The notes beneath the pieces were generated by a model, which saw nothing but the letters and a program-made list of their open reading frames with translations, was not told the origin of the DNA and made no database searches. Source: Vigna angularis (Eukaryota > Streptophyta > Magnoliopsida > Fabales > Fabaceae). From it: 64,000 bases of DNA. The translations under genes were made by a program, and so were the position numbers. Positions 1 through 12,486 of the stretch are shown in pieces. Within the stretch, counting starts at the first letter, position 1. Each line of letters begins with the position of its first letter. The DNA is taken from positions 2,294,001 to 2,358,000 of the forward strand of contig NC_068975.1 of assembly GCF_016808095.1 (NCBI RefSeq), written 5' to 3'.

Positions 1-179
1 CACGAAAACATATATATCATATCACTTCTATCTAGAGTGAGCACTTGTTGTGTGTGTCTGTTGTAATTACATAACAAGATATAATTAAACACTTATTTGA
101 TCTATACAAAATTTTAAATAGTTTATTTATTATATTAATGTCATTATTAAAAATTTAATATGATTTTGAAATTTTACAG

Positions 180-1206
180 ACAGATAATTTCAAGAAGGCT
201 GGATGCTATAATATTCGATGTGCAGGTTTTGTTCAAACAAACAGAAAAATTTACCTTGGTGCACGCTTAAGCCAACCATCTGTCTATGGGGGACCAACTT
301 ATGACTTTGCCCTTTCCATTTCTCAGGTCATTATCATTCTACATAACTTTTACTATACTAGAAAGATACACATGTGGGTTAATATATATGATACAATATG
401 CATCCAGGAGGAGAGTGGATCAACTGCTAGGCCCAAGAGAAATACTAGGAGACCCATAGATTGGGATGAATACGTACACTGAGAGAGAGAGTATTATGTT
501 TGTTTTGTGCGAATCTTTTCTGTTAGAACCTTTCCTTACTGTATTTACATGGTTACCGTGATATACGGATAAACCGTTAGTGATGCAGAGAATATAAATA
601 TGATAATAAAACTTGGAAAAGGGGAATATCATTTTACCAAATTTCTATCTTCTTTGCTTGGAGGCCTGGTACCTCGAATACCAGAATTGTTCACTCTATT
701 TCCTATCAATATACTTTAATTTCTTGAATACACTTTTCAAGTGAATATAATGATAAAAATTGTAATCATGTGATATGGACAATTAACACTATGCATGAGA
801 TATATATTTCTTAAAAGTGTGTATCGATTTTCAGGATCAAGTGACCAAAAATTGGTGGTTGATTGTAGAAGGTGAATATATCGGATATTTTCCAGCAAAA
901 TTGTTCACCAACATGAACTCTGCTAATGAAGTGGGATGGGGTGGAAGAACAAGAACTGCTATTGGAACTCTTAGTCCTGAAATGGGATCGGGACATCTTC
1001 CTGATGGAAATATTTCTCATTCAGGATACTTTAGTGAAATGTTCATTGCAGATGCAAAGGGAAAACCTTATGCACCAAAGTTATCTGAAGCTCATTCCTT
1101 CACTGACAAACCTAATTGTTTTGGTGTTAAATACTTTGGATTTGTAGGACCCAAATATGGTAACCTTCTCCAATTTGGAGGACCTGGTGGTACATGTGGC
1201 AATTAG
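180..1206 (+). CDS. Neprosin-domain (DUF239) protein, 3' part of gene (copy 1)
   Basis: Two exons are in view: 180-326 (49 codons, after a TACAG acceptor, ending CAG/GTCATT) and 835-1206 (123 codons plus TAG, after TTTTCAG). They equal exons 6 and 7 of the complete copy at 14650-19234 in length and phase. The five upstream exons lie left of the window; 1-179 is the end of the preceding intron and still matches the same intron of copy 2. The exons encode the C-terminal part of the neprosin domain: TDNFKKAGCYN with its paired cysteines, YFPAKLF, WGGR, MGSGHLPDG and a C-terminal GGTCGN. Neprosin is a glutamic prolyl endopeptidase. The position I align with its second catalytic Glu (the E of WGGE) is Arg here, so activity is doubtful. 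No stop or frameshift interrupts the exons. A possible poly(A) signal AATAAA begins at 1260. Confidence 0.85.
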
Positions 1207-1632
1207 TTTGCTTTTCAGTTCAACTTTATCTCAAGTCAACATAAACTTTCATGATTTAGAATAAACTACTTTTGTATTATTTTCTTTTGCCCATGATGAT
1301 TAATAATGTTGTTAATTTTCATTTTTAATTTACTTCCCAAATAAGTTTGGAAACTCTAGTTTTAAAACTCTTGGATCATGTATTTATACAAAATTTTGTT
1401 TCTTTAGTCAAAAGTGATTATATATCAAACAATACTAAATAATATTAAATTTTAAGCCAATGTTTAACAATAATTGAGATTATTAATCATATGGGATGAG
1501 TGTTCCAATAATACTTAGATTATTAATTAAGAGTGATTGTATTCGAAATGCTATTTATTTTTAAACTTGAAAAGTAATTTGGAGATCAAAACTCGGAATT
1601 GGACATATTTTTATAGGACTATGTTAACAAAT
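1207..1632. other. AT-rich 3' flank of neprosin copy 1
   Basis: AT-rich DNA with no convincing coding sequence. It probably holds the 3' UTR and terminator of the neprosin gene (AATAAA near 1260). Confidence 0.5.
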
Positions 1633-1765
1633 TTCTTTAACAACTTTTTGACAACAGATTATGTGTCACTATTTCATTGGTCCGTATATTTGAAACGGAC
1701 CAATCACGAATTACCACATAAGCGATTGTGAAAAAATTGTCAAAAAAAGTTGTTAAAAGAACATT
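1633..1765. mobile_element. Hairpin MITE-like inverted repeat
   Basis: The outer arms are inverted copies: TTCTTTAACAACTTTTTGAC at 1633-1653 against GTCAAAAAAAGTTGTTAAAA near 1739-1758. An inner perfect stem ATTGGTCCGT / ACGGACCAAT (about 1675-1704) has a short loop, and the sequence between outer and inner arms is also roughly complementary. So almost the whole element could fold into one imperfect hairpin, the usual form of a MITE. I could not fix target-site duplications or a superfamily. Confidence 0.6.
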
Positions 1766-3185
1766 TTCCATTTTTATACTAAGAACCAGTAAAAATCAAA
1801 GAGTAATTTCTTCTTTCTCTTATCCTTTTTCATTGCATATTATTGTAATTGTAATACATCAATGAAAAATGGAGAGATTTGCAAAACAAACTTTTAGAAA
1901 CGAACTTTGATATATCATTTGTTAGTTTATTAGTTTTCTTCAAGAAATTTATTTATTAATTTTCTTGATTTTTCAAAAACAATATTCAAAAGCACGGGAA
2001 AGAAACGAAGAAAGAATAAAATATGTATTTCCTTTTTGTTCAATACTTATAACTTTCTTTTGTATAAAAACGATTTTTGTGAGATCTCTAACCCATGCAA
2101 CCAATTTTTTAGATGTTATTTGCATACTTGCAAATTAATTAAAGCTTTATTGTTTTTGAAGAGAAATCATATAATTGTGAAAATTGAGTAATTTGAATTT
2201 TAAAAATGACAATTATATAGAGAAAAATAAAAAATCCAAGACTTAAGAATGAACCAAAGAAAATAATTGGTAAATCAAATTTAAATGTATTCTCTTTATT
2301 TTTTAATTGTCTTAATTTTATTTTCCAGTTTAACTATCAGTTGACGGGTTTCCTCATTCAAAGGAAGAGAGGACTTAATTTATTTCGTTGCAAGAGACAT
2401 AAGTTGTTTTTAGAGTGGAAATTAGGTAGATTAAGTCATTAAAAAGAAACTAAAAAAAAATATTACAATCTAGTGGAGGTATTTTTTTTTTTAATTTGGA
2501 TAGTTTACCCACTACAAATTAATTTATAGGGTTCTTCAAACTTCCACAGTTAAAGTTGTTACAATGTTTGTGGAAATTTTTTATAATCTTTAATATCAGA
2601 TTTGTATTGCGGAATTTTTTTAGGGTTTTAACTTTTTTATATTAGTGATTATGTTTTTTATAGAGATTTTAAATCTCCTTTATTTTCAATTATTTTATTG
2701 AAAATATTAGTTCAGTTTTTTTCACTTTTTTTTGTTAATACCCTATTCTTTTTAAAATTATGTACGGTAGAGGTTTTAACCTTTGTATTATTTACTTTTT
2801 GGGTTTATTACTTTAATTTGCTAGTTACATGACAATATGTCATCGAAACGTTTATATTTTTATCAACAATATTTATTTATAACAAGATTCAAATACTTTA
2901 ATGAAAACAAAAGACATGAAAAACTTCTTTTACTAAAATGTTCAAATATATATCATTATTAAACTGAAACATAATTACAACTTAATTAATAATTATCAAA
3001 AATCTATAATAGACTAAATATAGTTTCGTCTTAATGTTTCTTTTCACATGGTTTTAATTTCATTCGGGATAATTAAATAATTTTTTTAACAAGTTAACTA
3101 TTTCGTGATAGTATCAAAGTTTGTATTTTTTTTAAGTTAATGAATGGTTAATAAACTACATGTGGTATCGCAAAAGAGATGTTAC
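1766..3185. other. AT-rich spacer
   Basis: Low-complexity AT-rich DNA with many A and T runs. I see no gene, RNA or clear mobile element in it. Confidence 0.5.
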
Positions 3186-3600
3186 AAATACCATTAAAGT
3201 CGGAGAAGGTCGAGACGTGTTGTTGAGGTCAGAGAAGGCCCACTATTGTTGAAGCTGAAGAAGGTCGAAATATGTTGTTGAGGCCAAAGAAAGTCGATAC
3301 GTGTTGTTGAGGCTGACGAAGTCGAGTGTTATTGAGGCTAGAGAAACCTGACAACTAGTGAGCTCAAAGAAGGTTGACTACCATTAAGGCCAGATAAGGC
3401 TGACTACCATTGAGGGAAAAAAAGGTCGACTACCGTTGAGGCCAAAGATGGCCAAGACGTGTTGTTGAGGTTGAAGAAGTCAAGTGCCATTCAGGCCAGA
3501 GAAGGTGGAGATGTGTTTTTGAGGTTGAAGAAGCCAAGTCAAATTTGCAAAGGTCATGATATGTGGTTGAGGCCAAAGAAGGCCAAGAGTGTAAGACCTA
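3186..3600. repeat. Degenerate minisatellite, units of about 35-45 bp
   Basis: About ten diverged copies of a unit built on GTTGAGGCCAAAGAAGGTCG with a variable tail such as AGACGTGTT or ACTACCATT. The stretch is richer in G and C than the flanks. Copies differ by many substitutions and small indels. No long ORF crosses it. Confidence 0.7.
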
Positions 3601-4288
3601 GGAAAAATAATTATCTAGAAAGACGGTGAGCATGACTATCATGAATTAAAATAATAAAAGATAAGTATTGTCGTAGTGAAGTATAACACCGATGGTTAGA
3701 GTTCTTTGTTATAAGTTGGTGATTATATTTTGATTTTTGTTGTATGCATAATATATGTTTATTATTTTTATTATTTGTTTTATGGACAAGTGCGGTGTGT
3801 ATTAATAATTATAATATTTGTTGTGAATGAGATTGAAAAAAATTAATTAAAGTGAGGAGAGTGAATTAATTTATTAATTAAAGTAGTTTAAGAAAAATTA
3901 AAATAAAATATAGTATGTATGAATTTATCATAATCAAGTAGAATAAAAGTATTTAAATAAAATATATTATCTAGAGATTTATCATAATCAATTAATATAA
4001 AGATAACTTTATTTTAATATATTATGGAAATAATGGGTTTTAGAAAGATTTTATAAAATAAACTTAATAGAATAAGGTATGCCTCCAATTTATAGTTGGT
4101 TAAAGTAGAAACCATAACCATGAGGAAAAGATACTGAAAACCCTACATAGTTGTGAGAGAGTTATTACGGGAGAACATTATTTTCTTGCCAAAAGAGAAG
4201 CCTAAGAACCAAGTTGTTATAAGGATTTAGAACTCTTTCCTGGATTAAAGTTAAGGGAAGTTAATCTCTAACATTGTGATTCTATGTC
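3597..4288 (+). mobile_element. Possible truncated Ty3/Gypsy (Tekay-like) LTR
   Basis: It begins TGTAAGACCTAGGAAAAATA, the type of start seen in Tekay/Del LTRs. Near 4200-4275 it has wording typical of such LTRs (AAGTTAAGGGAAGTTAATCTC). It stops where the CACTA-like MITE begins at 4289. No second LTR or coding region is present, so the call rests on resemblance only. Confidence 0.35.
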
Positions 4289-4650
<362 letters not shown>

Positions 4651-4857
4651 CTATGATTATTAAAAAAATTTGAAAAAAAGGTTTTCACTTTCCTCATTCT
4701 CTTCTTCGTGTTTCTTTTTTATTTCGCTTCTTACTGTTTCTTTTTCATTTCGCTCCTTGGTGTTTCTTTTTCGTCTCGCTCATTCATGCTTCTCTTTGCT
4801 CCTTCGTGCTACTTACGACGACATTGCCTCAAGCACTGACTGTATAGTGTTTCGTTC
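4651..4857. other. Pyrimidine-rich spacer with short repeats
   Basis: Contains three or four diverged copies of a TTTCGCTCCTTGTGTTTC-like unit (about 4690-4815). A 73-codon frame crosses it but is Ser/Phe-rich and repetitive and does not look like a gene. Confidence 0.4.
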
Positions 4858-6655
4858 TGTTAGAAATGTGATGCCTTATATCTCAATCTAAGAGGGGGAT
4901 GAATTGGATTTTGCTTAAAAAAATGTTCTTTTAAAAATCTTTGCAAAATCTTTGAGTTTTCTTGAAATCAATAACACAAGTATATGAATCAACAATGAAG
5001 GAGAAAGGATAGAAAGATCAACATTACAATATATACTGGTTCGGCCAAGCCTACATCCAGTCTTCCTTCAACAACCTTAGTTAAAGGGATTCCACTATAT
5101 GATAGAGAATACAAGCAAGAATACAAAGATATCTCCTCTCAGTGCACTATCCTTCCCCCCTCAATATCACTTATAGTACAAGATGTGAATACCTCACAAT
5201 CTCACCAACCCAAAAAGTAATCCCAACTTTCTGAACACCTTGAGAGCAATCCCAACTCCAAATGAAGAACACCACGATTCTCTACTCCTAGTTAACCTAC
5301 ACAGGAACACAACCACTTGATTGCAAAGGTTGAATCTGATCCTCAGAGTAGTACACTAGCAGTGCAAATTTCATCAGAATGTTTTAGCTTAGCTTTCTTA
5401 TAAGAATCTTGATGATTTTACCCAAATGTATGAATCAAGTTTGTAATTTATTATCCACAAGTGTATGAGTGAATGAAACTGATCCGAGTGCACAATAATT
5501 TGGAATGTCATTCTATTTTATGATCATTAGTCATTTTCATTCACGAATCATACATTGCTACACAGCTATTGTTCTTATCTTGTTTATGATGTTACTAACA
5601 CTCAACATTGTTGAGAAAGTTGTGGTTGCAGGAAAAAAATATGATCATCACACGTTAAATGATCAAGAACATGAATCTGATCGTATTCACAAAATTTAAC
5701 AGATTAAATGAATTCATAATTTGTTAAATAATTCGCACTGCAATTATTTTAATATGTTACATAAGTAATGTAACCGATTAAGTGATCATATATGGCTTAA
5801 CACACTTATAACTGATGTTTTGAATTGCTCAACATGTTTTAACTGTTCTTATATGCATGTTTAGCATATCATACATGTCATATGTTGCATATTGATCAAA
5901 ATTGTTTTGAAACTCAAAATATATGCTTCATTATGAAATAACACCTCTATTGCAAATATTCTTTATCATTTTTCATATATTCTGCTGCTTCATTAGATGA
6001 TATCATACATTGTAATAATACTTTGAACTACATACCTCATCTTGAGTATTATCAACTGCACATGATATCATTTGCTACATTCATTTCAACTCAGTATAAA
6101 TACTCTGATTTGTTATATATAACTGTTATACTGTTTCAAAGGATGATCTGAACTCTGACACACTATTGTGATCAATCATTTACTGCTCAATCTGGTATAA
6201 TGCTACATCTCTTAATGATAGGGGGAGCATCACATTCTTGAATGGTCTGTAAGGATTATTTTTTATGTTTCTTTTAGCACTTATTTCCATGTTACTTGTT
6301 ATGCCAATTTTTGCTAATGTCCAAAGGGAGAGAGTAACTGAAAAATATATTTCTTATTTGTACATCATCAAAAAAGGGGAGATTATTGATAGAGGGAGCT
6401 ATATCTAGCTATACCCATTTCACATATATGATTTTTATGATGAAGAAAAGAAATGTTTTATGGTTTCTTGCACAACAAATGATATAAAAATTACTTGATC
6501 ATTTTTGCGTTTGTGCTTGAAATGCTTGGTACATGTATTCATTGTATGTAAATGAATCATAAGTTTAAACATATTGCACATTGCATTTCTTGTCGAAATA
6601 ATCGATTAAACAATGTATAATATGTTAAATATAATTTTAATGTTTATTGTTTCTG
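4858..6655. mobile_element. Copia (SIRE-like) remnant with LTR pieces in opposite orientations
   Basis: From 4858 (TGTTAGAAATGTG) to about 5390 the minus strand reads like the end of the solo LTR at 12492-13864: a CCCCTCTTnGnnTGAG stretch and a final CTAACA. CTGGTTCGGCCAAGCC near 5036 matches GGCCAAACCAG of that LTR in inverse orientation. On the plus strand, 6215-6383 has purine-rich tracts of a Copia 3' end (GATAGGGGGAGCA; AAAAAAGGGGAGATTATTG). These lead into an LTR-like start (TATTGATAGAGGGAGCTATA) that resembles the solo LTR start and is recognisable to about 6655. Nothing codes for a protein. Confidence 0.5.
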
Positions 6656-7205
6656 CTTGTCCTATTTTTCTAATCTAATAGCCTAGTTGGGCTTTACTGT
6701 GATGTCCTGTGTGTTAGACTTCTTTTTCGGAAGATCGTCTACAACTTTTCTTCCTGGTAGGTTAGTCTTGTTGTGTGGACACTTGTTCTTTTCGACTTAG
6801 AGTTTATGTCCTATCGTTTGATGTTTGTTTTACATTCAACGAGACTTCTTCATTTCATATTGTTTGGTTAAAGTTCAAAACCATGGGTTCTATAGACGAG
6901 CTTGTCTTGTCTTAACAAGTGACAAACTATGGCAGACTAGGTTGTAATCAACAATAGATGGTGGCCTGGAGTGATGGATAGTGGTATACTACAGGGACTA
7001 GATTGCCACCAACAATGGATAGGGCTTGTAGTGACTAACAAGGATAAACTACAAGGACTAGGTTGGATCACATAGAAACAGATCCCCATCACAACAAAGG
7101 ACGAAAATTATGGCGCGCTGATGACAAACATTAAAGGTAGAAGATTTGGCTCTTCAAAAAAATGGTCTCCTTTATTCAACAAAGAACCTAGAACCACACT
7201 CCCCC
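6656..7205. other. Spacer with loose 50-bp repeats
   Basis: Between about 6910 and 7070 there are three or four diverged copies of a unit containing ACTAGGTTG and AACAATGGATA. No gene is visible. Confidence 0.35.
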
Positions 7206-8014
7206 TGATGAATTATTATTTTGTCATATTCGCTTAGCTTTTTGCACTAAATTTAATTAGTGAATTGTGCTTAACTGTCCATTATTCTCTTAAATTTTCT
7301 ATTTGGTATTAATTTGACCAGTAATTCATATTGTAACTAATTTGAATTATCTGAGCTTAATTATTCCTATTATTATTTTCAGCGCAGTTTATGGACATTT
7401 ATTTTGGACTTCAAGAGAAGATGCTACGCCATTTGCCACGTCATTTATCCACCTTAGATTTGTTTTTCCTTTGTATTTTGGAATAAAATTAGTTTTGGGC
7501 CCATTTTGGGTCAGATTTGTGCAAGGCCCAAAAGAGGGATTGACTTTGGGCCTAGGGTTGAGTGCCTATTCTACTCATTCTATTCGATTACATTCTTTTA
7601 GACGTGAGAGTTCTTCCCTTTGGGGTTTAGGTTTTATTTCGTTTTCCTTCTCTTTTGTTCATTTTGAATTCGTTTGAACTTGAATTAGAATTACATTTAT
7701 TGTTCTTGCCTCCTCTGCTTGTTTTTGCCTCTTCTGCACTTTCAATTCCATTTTCATTTTCGCATTGCAACTTTGTTTTCAAGTTATGTTTCATTTTGCA
7801 GTTCTGCTTTCAATTGCGTTTTCTGTTTTGAATTTCATTTTCTGGGTTTATTTCGTTTTTTGAGTTCATTTTTATTTTCTAGTTTTATTTCCGTTTTATG
7901 GGTTCATATCATTTTCTAGGTTCATTTCGTTTTTCCAGTTTGCATTGCCTCTGCTCTAATGTTTTCAATTTCATTTTTTTTGTAGTTCGTTTTAATGGGA
8001 TCTTGAATTCTGTT
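7206..8014 (+). mobile_element. Athila-like LTR arm, inverted relative to its partner
   Basis: It begins TGATGAATTATTATTTTGTC and is a diverged reverse complement of the LTR that ends at 12345. Shared stretches include the TTTGGACTTCAAGA block near 7408 and AGAGTTCTTCCCTTTGGGG near 7607. The match stops at GAATTCTGTTG (about 8013). The next bases (GGTTGGTCACTAGTTCAATT) instead match 11182-11201 in direct orientation. The frames in this piece (111 and 66 residues, Phe-rich) are LTR sequence, not genes. Confidence 0.7.
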
Positions 8015-8342
8015 GGTTGGTCACTAGTTCAATTATAATACCTCGATCTCCTATGGGGTGTGCAAGACTTCTATTAGCCAACAGAATGACCACACCCGTA
8101 GGTTGTAGAGGACCTAGAGAAAGAGATTTATAAATAGACAGAGGCATAACATTAATGAAAGCTCCTAAATCAAGCATGTAATTTTCAAACTTACTGTTTA
8201 CAATGATATAAGGGATGCAAAATGTACCTAGGTCTTTGCATTTTTTAGGAATGTGTGGAACAAATTTACCTATTAGGGCAGATACATTTCTGCCCATGCT
8301 GATTCTTTCATTACCCTTCATCTTCCTTTTGTGAGTGCACAA
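8015..8342 (-). pseudogene. Athila-like retrotransposon protease remnant (element A)
   Basis: The minus-strand frame 8342-7992 (116 residues) carries the aspartic-protease core of plant Athila-type polyproteins. It has an FCIPYIIVNSKFENYMLDLGA-type block with DLGA in place of the usual D[TS]GA, then INVMPLSIY and LANRSLAHPIG. The match ends after about residue 98, and the last residues read into the fused LTR piece. No reverse transcriptase follows. The likely role was Gag-Pol processing; it is now only a fragment. Confidence 0.7.
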
Positions 8343-8989
8343 CTCCTTCAGGAATTTTTCATACTTGAGAATTTATTTGATGACATCCAGTAGAGGTATG
8401 TTCAACTTTTCTAAAGGTCTCCAAAATCCCCTTATCCACCTCTTCCATGTTTTTGCTTTGAATAACTTTGGGAGGGAATGAAAGAGGGATAAGATGCTGC
8501 TACAAGTCAGAAGACGTACTAGTGGAAGAAGAAGAAGGTCCACCTGCCTTAAATTTCCTGCTTGTACCTGTATGCTCCTCTTTTCTTTGAGATGTAGCAA
8601 GAACATCCTCTTATGCTTTATCAAGCTCAGGTGCAGGTGTAGGGGTAGGTGCTGGAGGTGGCACTGTGGGTATATGAATCTGCTTCCCATTTTTTAGGGT
8701 GATGGCACTGACATTTTTTGGATTTTGCACAGTTTGAGATGGTAGTTTGTCATAACTTTGAGACTGTTCCTAATTGAGTTGAGTAACCATATGCCCATAT
8801 GATTTGTTAAGCTCTAAATGGAAGCTCTAGTCTCCTATTCGAATTGCATATTTTGTATATAATCTGCCTCACTAACTCCTCCAATGTAAGCTCAGAAGTG
8901 GAAGGTTGAGGAACTGTTTGGGAAGGTATATCTTGTTGCTGCTGCTGTTGTCTTGGTATAGCTAGACTGATGGAGGAACATAGGATCTA

Positions 8990-10248
8990 CTTGGCTCTAC
9001 AACATTTTGAATCTGAAATGGTGGTGGTTGTTGTTATTGCTGTTGTGGAGCATTAGACCATCTGATATTGGAGTAATTCCTCCACCTTAGGTTGTACCTA
9101 TTAGAGGATAAATCATAATTTTGTTGCTGTGATGTCTGCCTATTCTTGTAGATGTTTGCAGCATAGGATTGAGGAGCATCTAGGCCAATAGGTTGCGACA
9201 AAGATGGACATGCCTCAATATAAGGATCACTGGAAGGGAAAATGCCACATAAACGTGCAATAGAGGCATATTTCTGGTTGGTAGCAAGCTAGGTCACCAA
9301 ATTCACAAGAGCATCAAGCTTGCTCTCCAGCTTCTTATTTGTAGATGAGGAAGAATAAGTAGCCACATCATGAACTCCCCTAACAACAGTAACATCATTC
9401 CTTGCGTTGAACTATTGTGAGTTAGAAATCATCTTCTTAATCAAATGCCTAGCTTCAACAGGCGTCATATCTCTAAGGGCTCCACCACTAGCAACATCAA
9501 TCATACTTCTCTCCATGTTATTTAGACCTTCATAGAAGTGTTGAAGAAGGAGTTGCTCAAAAATATGGTGGTGTGGGCAACTTCCACATAGCTTCTTGAA
9601 TCTTTTCCAATATTCATACAAGCTTTCACCACCTAGCTGCCTGATTCTAGAAATATCTTTCCTTATGGTCGTGGTCCTTGATGTTGGGAAAATTTTCTCC
9701 AAAAATAATCTTTTAAGATAATCCCAACTAGTGATGGACCTGGGCGAAAGGTAGTCCAATCAATCCTTTGCCACATACTCTAATGAATGTGGGAACGCCT
9801 TCAAGAAGATGTGATATTCAGGGATATGTGGAGACTTCATTATTGAACAAATTATGTGGAACTCCTTCAGATGCTTATGTGGGCATTCACCTGCAAGACT
9901 ATGAAACTTGGGCAACAAATGGAATAGTCTAGTTTTGAGAACATATGGAACATCCTCATTAGAATACCGGATACACAAGCTTTCATAAGTGAAATCAAGT
10001 AGAGTCATCTCTCGAAGATTCCTCGGAGGTTGAGCCATGTTGTTCTTAGTATAAGATTAAGCAAAATCAGAATCAGATGTAGTATGCACAATATAAGACG
10101 CAGAAGGAGAATGCTCATACTCTAATGGTACTGACTCGAATGGTACAGACTCTAAAGACAAATTCTTAGAATGCCTAACTAATCTATGAAAGGTCCTATC
10201 AATTTCAGGATCAAAAGGTGTTAGAAGTCCAAGATGGCCCCTAGTCAT
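8990..10248 (-). pseudogene. Athila-like gag remnant (element A)
   Basis: A minus-strand gag (PF03732 type) is broken into pieces: 10248-10057 (N-terminal), 10038-9760 and 9759-9412 (central), with decayed frame to about 8990. Recognisable motifs are FHLLPKFHSLAGECPHKHLK, PRSITSWDYLKRLF, GGESLYEYWKRFKKL and, further down, KYASIARLCGIFPSSDPYIE. The adjoining frames meet at in-frame stops (for example after AKD near 9760). Element B at 32581-33072 has a clearly related gag. The product would have formed the particle shell. Confidence 0.8.
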
Positions 10249-10949
10249 GCGCTAAGTCAACACAAATCATGAAAAGTCAACACAAGCAAACATAAGGTGG
10301 TTACAATTGCAAGTATGTGCAAACCTAATCAAAATGAGCTACAATTTTGTGAGCAACACCCTAAAATCATAAAATGATAGCACAAAAATTTTCAAAGCAA
10401 AATTCAAAGGGTAATTATTTTTACCATAAAAAGAAAGTTTGGAAAAATGGGGAAATAAAACTTGAAAATTAAAAAAAAAAATAGAAAAAGCCTTTTATTT
10501 TCTACACAAAATTCATATATGATACATCCAATTCTGAGAAAAGGATCAAAAGTTATCGCGGTTTGAAGTTTCGACAAATCTTGTTTTCAAAAGTTTTTGT
10601 AACTCACAATTGGGACTACCATAAGTTCTTCTGGGATTTTTCAAACAAAATATGGACCAAAAGAAGTGCACATAAAAAATTTCAAAGAAAAAAACACATC
10701 TACGTACCAAATCAAAAATCGCCAATTAACTAGAAAAAGTAGGTATTATTCATGACACTATTCATGGTGGTTGTGAAGGTGGTGTTTCGATGGTTTTTAG
10801 TGGTTTTGCGCAAACAACATGCCAAATGGCTCCAGTTCTCCTAATTTTGACATGAAACAAACACAAAACAAAAATGGACAAACTCAAAACACAAACATAA
10901 CACACACTAAATAGAACATACACTAACACATAAAACGTAAGATAGAACC

Positions 10950-10978
10950 GTTGGTCCCTGACAACAGCACAAAATTTA
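10950..10978 (-). other. Degenerate primer-binding site, element A
   Basis: GTTGGTCCCTGACAACAGCAC on the plus strand is a worn copy of the site seen cleanly at 44738-44763 and 33215-33242, where the minus strand reads TGGCG(C/T)CGTTGCCGAGGA. It sits directly beside the LTR, as expected for minus-strand synthesis. Confidence 0.55.
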
Positions 10979-12345
10979 ATCGTCGATGTCGTGCTAAACT
11001 CAAATTGATGTTCTAAATTAAATGCAGTAACTAGGGAATGACTCCTAGGTTGTCTCTCAAGGACTAGTTTTTGGGTTCTGTCCTATGATCAAACACGTAG
11101 TGTGGGGTGAGGGGTTTTGAAAAAAATTATGAATTGAAATCAACAACTTAATTAACTTAAATTAAACAATGATTAAAAACGGTTGGTCACTAGTTCAATT
11201 GCAATGTTCACAATCCTTGATTAACAACAAATTACACGTTACTCTCTCACCCCTAATCCAACATGAATTAACTAACTAAGCGAAGGTTAATTCAATCTTC
11301 AAAATTGCGAATTAAGCAAACACAATGCATATATATAATCAATTATGTATCACATAGTTTAATCAACTAAGCGAAGATTAAACACCAATTAGAACACTAA
11401 GTGTGTCGTAATTACAAGCACAGGGCACATTAAACATAATGCAAGGTAACAACAACAGAATCAAATGACAACACACCCATCTCAAGGGTACATTTGTAAT
11501 CTCTCTAGTCACCAATCAACAGAATTCAAGCTCCCATTAAAAAGAAGTGCAAACAACAAAACGAAATTGAAAACATTAGAGCGAGACAATGCAGACTGAA
11601 AAAACGAAATGAACCTAAAAAACGAAATGAACCCCAAAAACATAAATGAACCTAGAAAAAGGAAATGAACCTAGAAAACAAAATTCAAAACAAAAAACGC
11701 GATTGAAATCAAAACTGCAAAATGAAACAAAACTTGAAAATGAAGTTGCAATGCGAAAATGAAAATGGAATTGGAAGTACAGAGGAGGCAAGAATAAGCA
11801 GAGGAGGCAAGAATAAGCAGAGGAGGCAAGAATAATAAACATTATTCTAATTCAACTTCAAACGAATTCAAAATGAACAAAAGAGAAGGAAAACAAAATA
11901 AAACCTAAACCCCAAAGGGAAGAGCTCTCACGTCCAAGAGAATGCAATGGAATATAATGGGTAGAATTGGCACTCAACCCTAGGTCCCAAGTCAGTCCCT
12001 CTTTTGGGCCTTTCACAAATATGTCCCAAAATGGACCCAAAACTAGTTTTGATCCAAAATACAAAGAAAAAACAAAAATAAAAGGAAAAAAAATATGAGG
12101 TGGATAAATGCGTGGCAAATGACATGGCATCTTTTCTTGAAGTCCAAAATAAAACTCCATAAACTACATTGAAAATAATTAAAGGAATGATTAAGCTCAA
12201 ATAATTTAAATTAATTAAAATATGAATTACTGATTAAATTAAGCCCAAATAACAAAATTAAGAGAATAATGGACACTTAAGCACAATTCACTAATTAAAT
12301 TCGGTGCAGAAAGCGAAGTGAATATGACAAAATAATGATTCATCA
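10979..12345 (-). mobile_element. Athila-like LTR (5' LTR of element A)
   Basis: It runs from the primer-site side near 10979 to ...AATGATTCATCA at 12345, about 1.37 kb, and in minus orientation begins TGATGAATCATTATTTTG. The block ACTCCTAGGTTGTCTCTCAAGGACT near 11041 is shared with the LTRs at 28786 and 33246. The 75- to 100-residue Phe-rich frames here (11615-11842, 11858-12160) also occur in the inverted arm at 7206-8014 and are not genes. A unit of about 20 bp (CAGAGGAGGCAAGAATAAG) is repeated three times at 11780-11834. Confidence 0.75.
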
Positions 12346-12486
12346 CCCTCCACGGGGAATATCGGTGGACAGAGGCAGTGAACAGTGGTTAAGAGTTAAA
12401 AAAGACATTGTAGATAATTGAAATTCGGAGTGAGGATTGAGGTTTGCAAACACATGTGTTGGAAGAAAAAATTCTTAAGGCGGTGG

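Noticed and set aside
7342..7677. 111-residue Phe/Leu-rich frame, with a near copy on the minus strand at 11858-12160
   Set aside because: Both lie in the two arms of one LTR family. The likeness reflects LTR homology, and the composition (FSFSF, SSLWGLGF) is not that of a known protein.
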